Below are positions 61,850-64,000 of a stretch of DNA of 64,000 bases, one piece after another. The position numbers and the translations under genes were made by a program. This DNA is from Pleurotus ostreatus/Saccharomyces cerevisiae fusant (Eukaryota > Opisthokonta): positions 1-64,000 of the forward strand of contig JAMQCK010000016.1 of the NCBI GenBank assembly GCA_024196135.1. The letters run 5' to 3'. The stretch's first letter is position 1. The number at the start of each line of letters is the position of its first letter. The notes under the pieces were generated by a model, which was not told the DNA's origin, made no database searches, and saw only the letters and a program-made list of their open reading frames with translations.

Positions 61850-63690
61850 CGCGGGGGAGAGAGACAGACGCTGGGCTGTGGTTGGCTTGGGGCGAGCAGA
61901 GACAGGTGTGTGCTGGGCGCAGACAGGTTCGTGCTGGGGGGAGGTGGGTTCGAGCTGAGCGAAAATAGAAGCGAGCTGAGCGTAGCCAAGGTGTGTTCGC
62001 CACCTGACCAATCGACTGACTTCGGAGCCGGGGGGCAGGTTGATTTACGGTGCGTGACTTTGGAAGGGGCGACGTGTCTCTCTTCGTCTGTGCGAGCGGG
62101 TCTCTTCGCATTTGTAGAGCGCGAACGCTGAGGTGGCGTGGATGGCGGAAGGCGTCAACGCAGGGTGAGAACGGCGCGTCCAGATCCTGCGCTCGCAGCG
62201 AGTCGCCTCTGCGATTGACGCAGACCACCTCTTCCATTCGACACTCGCCTCTCTGATTCGACGCTCGCATCCCTGCTCTGACGCACTCGCTCTATATTTC
62301 GACGCTCGCCTCCTTATTCTACGCTTCTATAATTCTTTGCCTGTCGGGCTGAATCGTCGCTTGTGCGCGCCTTTCGCAAGCTTTCACCGCGTCCAGCGCT
62401 CTCCTTGGCGGGCGCGATATGTACACGGTCACAACGTCGCTCGCAATGTCCCATTCGCGGTTATCCCTCGAATCACGGTACGCCCTCGATCACGGAAAGC
62501 CTCATTCAGTCACGGTCAGCTCTCCCCAATCATGGTCAGCCCTCCCCAATCACGGTGAGCTCTCACCAATCACGTCAGGTCCTCATATCACGGTACGCCC
62601 TCTATCACGTCAAGCCCTCTAATCACCATCCGCGGACGCTTTTTTCCATTCCCTTCACGCCAATAACCCTATATTTGTGCGCTCTTCATTATTTCCCCAC
62701 TTTGCGTCCATCTCGTTTGCTGTTCATCGCGTTTTCCTCCTAGCCCTCTTCATAATTCCTCTGAACCCTCTGCATATTTCCTCCTAGCTGTCCAGGTATT
62801 TCCTTCCGACCCATCGTGCACATAAAGTCAGTTCTCTACATAATATCCCCTTGGTCAATAGTCCCGTTCTACATCCCAGCGATGGTCAATACATCCCAAG
62901 GATGGCAAGATACCCCCGCGTTCATGGCCAGCACCCCAAATGCGTCGGCGGGCGCTGTGCGCCACCACTCCTTACCTTCCGGATCGGAAGAATGGCGAGC
63001 TGAGCCTGACAGCCTGTGCGCGAACTCGCACTCGCAGGGCTTGTGCCGCATATCGCAGGGCTTGCGTGGCCGGCGCAGGGCTTGTGTCGCCGGTGCAGAC
63101 TCTCTTCTGTCGGGACCTTCCTATGTCTGTACCCTTCTGTCTGTCCTACGGCGCATTCGCACCGCTCCTGAATTGTCCTTACCCTTTTTGCCTATGTTCA
63201 TAACGATGGAGGGCCCTCACTCCGGCCCTCCACACACCTCGAAACCTTCGCGGACGCAACCGCAGCTCGTGGCGCGCGCTAATAGGCCTTCTCTCTCCCT
63301 ATACAGTTGCCCCCCTCCTTCTCTATACGGTCCTACACCCTCCTCGTATGCTATAGAACCCGGAGTCTACCTAGCGGTAATCACCTTATTCAGTCGATAG
63401 TCACTCTGCTCAATTGTCATTCGTTTTCTTCGTTCCGGCACTCCCTATTCAGCCATACGCAACTCTATTCGACCACACCAGTGCTCGTCGGAACATCACT
63501 TAAATAGAGGAAGACATACACCCGGGAAGCGCCGCCGGAGTCCCGCCCCGAAAGTACAACACGAATGCGAACACGGAGGTGCGAAGAGGCCGAGGGTGAT
63601 GAATAGAGACTGACGCTGGTGAATAGAGGCGGTGGTGGAATGATTAGAGTTGATATGGTCGAATAGGGCGTGTCGAAGTCCTATTGAAGG
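61850..63690. repeat. Patchwork of degenerate tandem arrays, each with period about 20-22 bp
   Basis: Successive arrays with different units but a similar spacing. 61880-61995: about five units ending GTGCT/GAGCT. 62216-62336: about six units like ATTCGACGCTCGCCTCCCTG. 62470-62625: eight or nine units like AATCACGGTCAGCCCTCCCC. 62738-62815: four 22-bp units CCTCCTAGC...ATTT. 63030-63095: three units CGCAGGGCTTGTGTCGCCGG. 63580-63680: about four units with GAATAGAG, which is the reverse complement of the CTATTC motif seen at 63390-63490. No coding ORF spans them. Confidence 0.7.
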
Positions 63691-64000
63691 CATGCTCCGG
63701 CCTCCCATTGAAGATGCGACCCGAGTGGCACACACCGTATGCTGCAGAAGGATTCTCGCTCCCGAAACTGCGCACCAATTGTGCGCCCACACAGGATTCG
63801 CGCCACACGCGCTAGGTCGCAAGGAGCTTCGGCGAGAAGCAGCGCGGATAAGGCAGGTCTGCATACGCGTCCCGTTCGGGCGGGCTCTGGGGAGGTGCTA
63901 GCGGGTGCTGAGTGGTCCGACGCGTGCTCGTTCTCTGTCAGGATTTGGTCAGGATACAGCCCGCGCCTACGTCAGAGGCGCGCGCAGGCGCTACCGCCGC
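63691..64000. other. Window end, nothing recognised
   Basis: About 300 bp without a supported gene, repeat or RNA. Confidence 0.4.

Noticed and set aside
61850..63690. Possible CRISPR-like array, because of the short spaced repeats
   Set aside because: Units are contiguous degenerate tandem repeats without unique spacers, and the genome is eukaryotic.

Overview
The window looks like a gene-dense nuclear segment from an agaricomycete basidiomycete, most likely of the Polyporales type. Evidence: GC-rich DNA; genes cut by many 45-60 nt introns with GTRNGT donors and very small exons; F-box-like and MFS paralogs in tandem; a methanol/alcohol oxidase of the wood-decay type. Species was not determined. 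I see no rRNA or tRNA gene, transposon ORF or CRISPR. Where I joined exons by hand and summed the lengths, the totals were multiples of three.

Layout. 0-5 kb: a Pmp3/SNA-like membrane protein (-) divergent from a four-finger C2H2 factor (+), then fructose-1,6-bisphosphatase. 5-10.5 kb: three head-to-tail F-box-like paralogs (-), the third interrupted by an in-frame stop. 10.7-14.4 kb: an acidic nuclear protein and a cyclin-D1-binding-protein-1-like gene. 14.6-21.4 kb: the mitochondrial i-AAA protease Yme1, a small cysteine-rich protein and a TPR-like mitochondrial protein resembling the Yme1 adaptor Mgr3. 22.2-27.3 kb: two tandem type I metacaspases with matching micro-exon structure. 28.2-31.4 kb: a 24-exon alcohol oxidase, convergent with a secreted CBM13 protein (31.8-33.3 kb). 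34.1-38.1 kb: an Otu2/OTUD6-like deubiquitinase divergent from a SmgGDS-like armadillo protein.

38.4-50.2 kb holds the most striking coding arrangement: three tandem aldo-keto reductases with identical eight-exon architectures, followed by three tandem ZIFL-like MFS transporters that share an 8-nt micro-exon, all on the plus strand. A hexose-type sugar transporter (51.5-53.7 kb) and a fourth, unrelated F-box-like gene (54.2-56.0 kb) follow. A TEA/ATTS-domain transcription factor occupies 57.3-59.8 kb (-).

The last 4.2 kb has no convincing gene. Between about 61.85 and 63.7 kb it is a patchwork of degenerate tandem arrays that keep a common period of about 20-22 bp although the unit sequence changes from array to array.

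Functional themes are carbon metabolism (FBP1 with an inverted CreA/Mig1-type site pair, alcohol oxidase, aldehyde-reducing AKRs, transporters) and proteostasis (Yme1, Mgr3-like, OTU peptidase, F-box proteins, metacaspases). Co-operation between these neighbours is inference.
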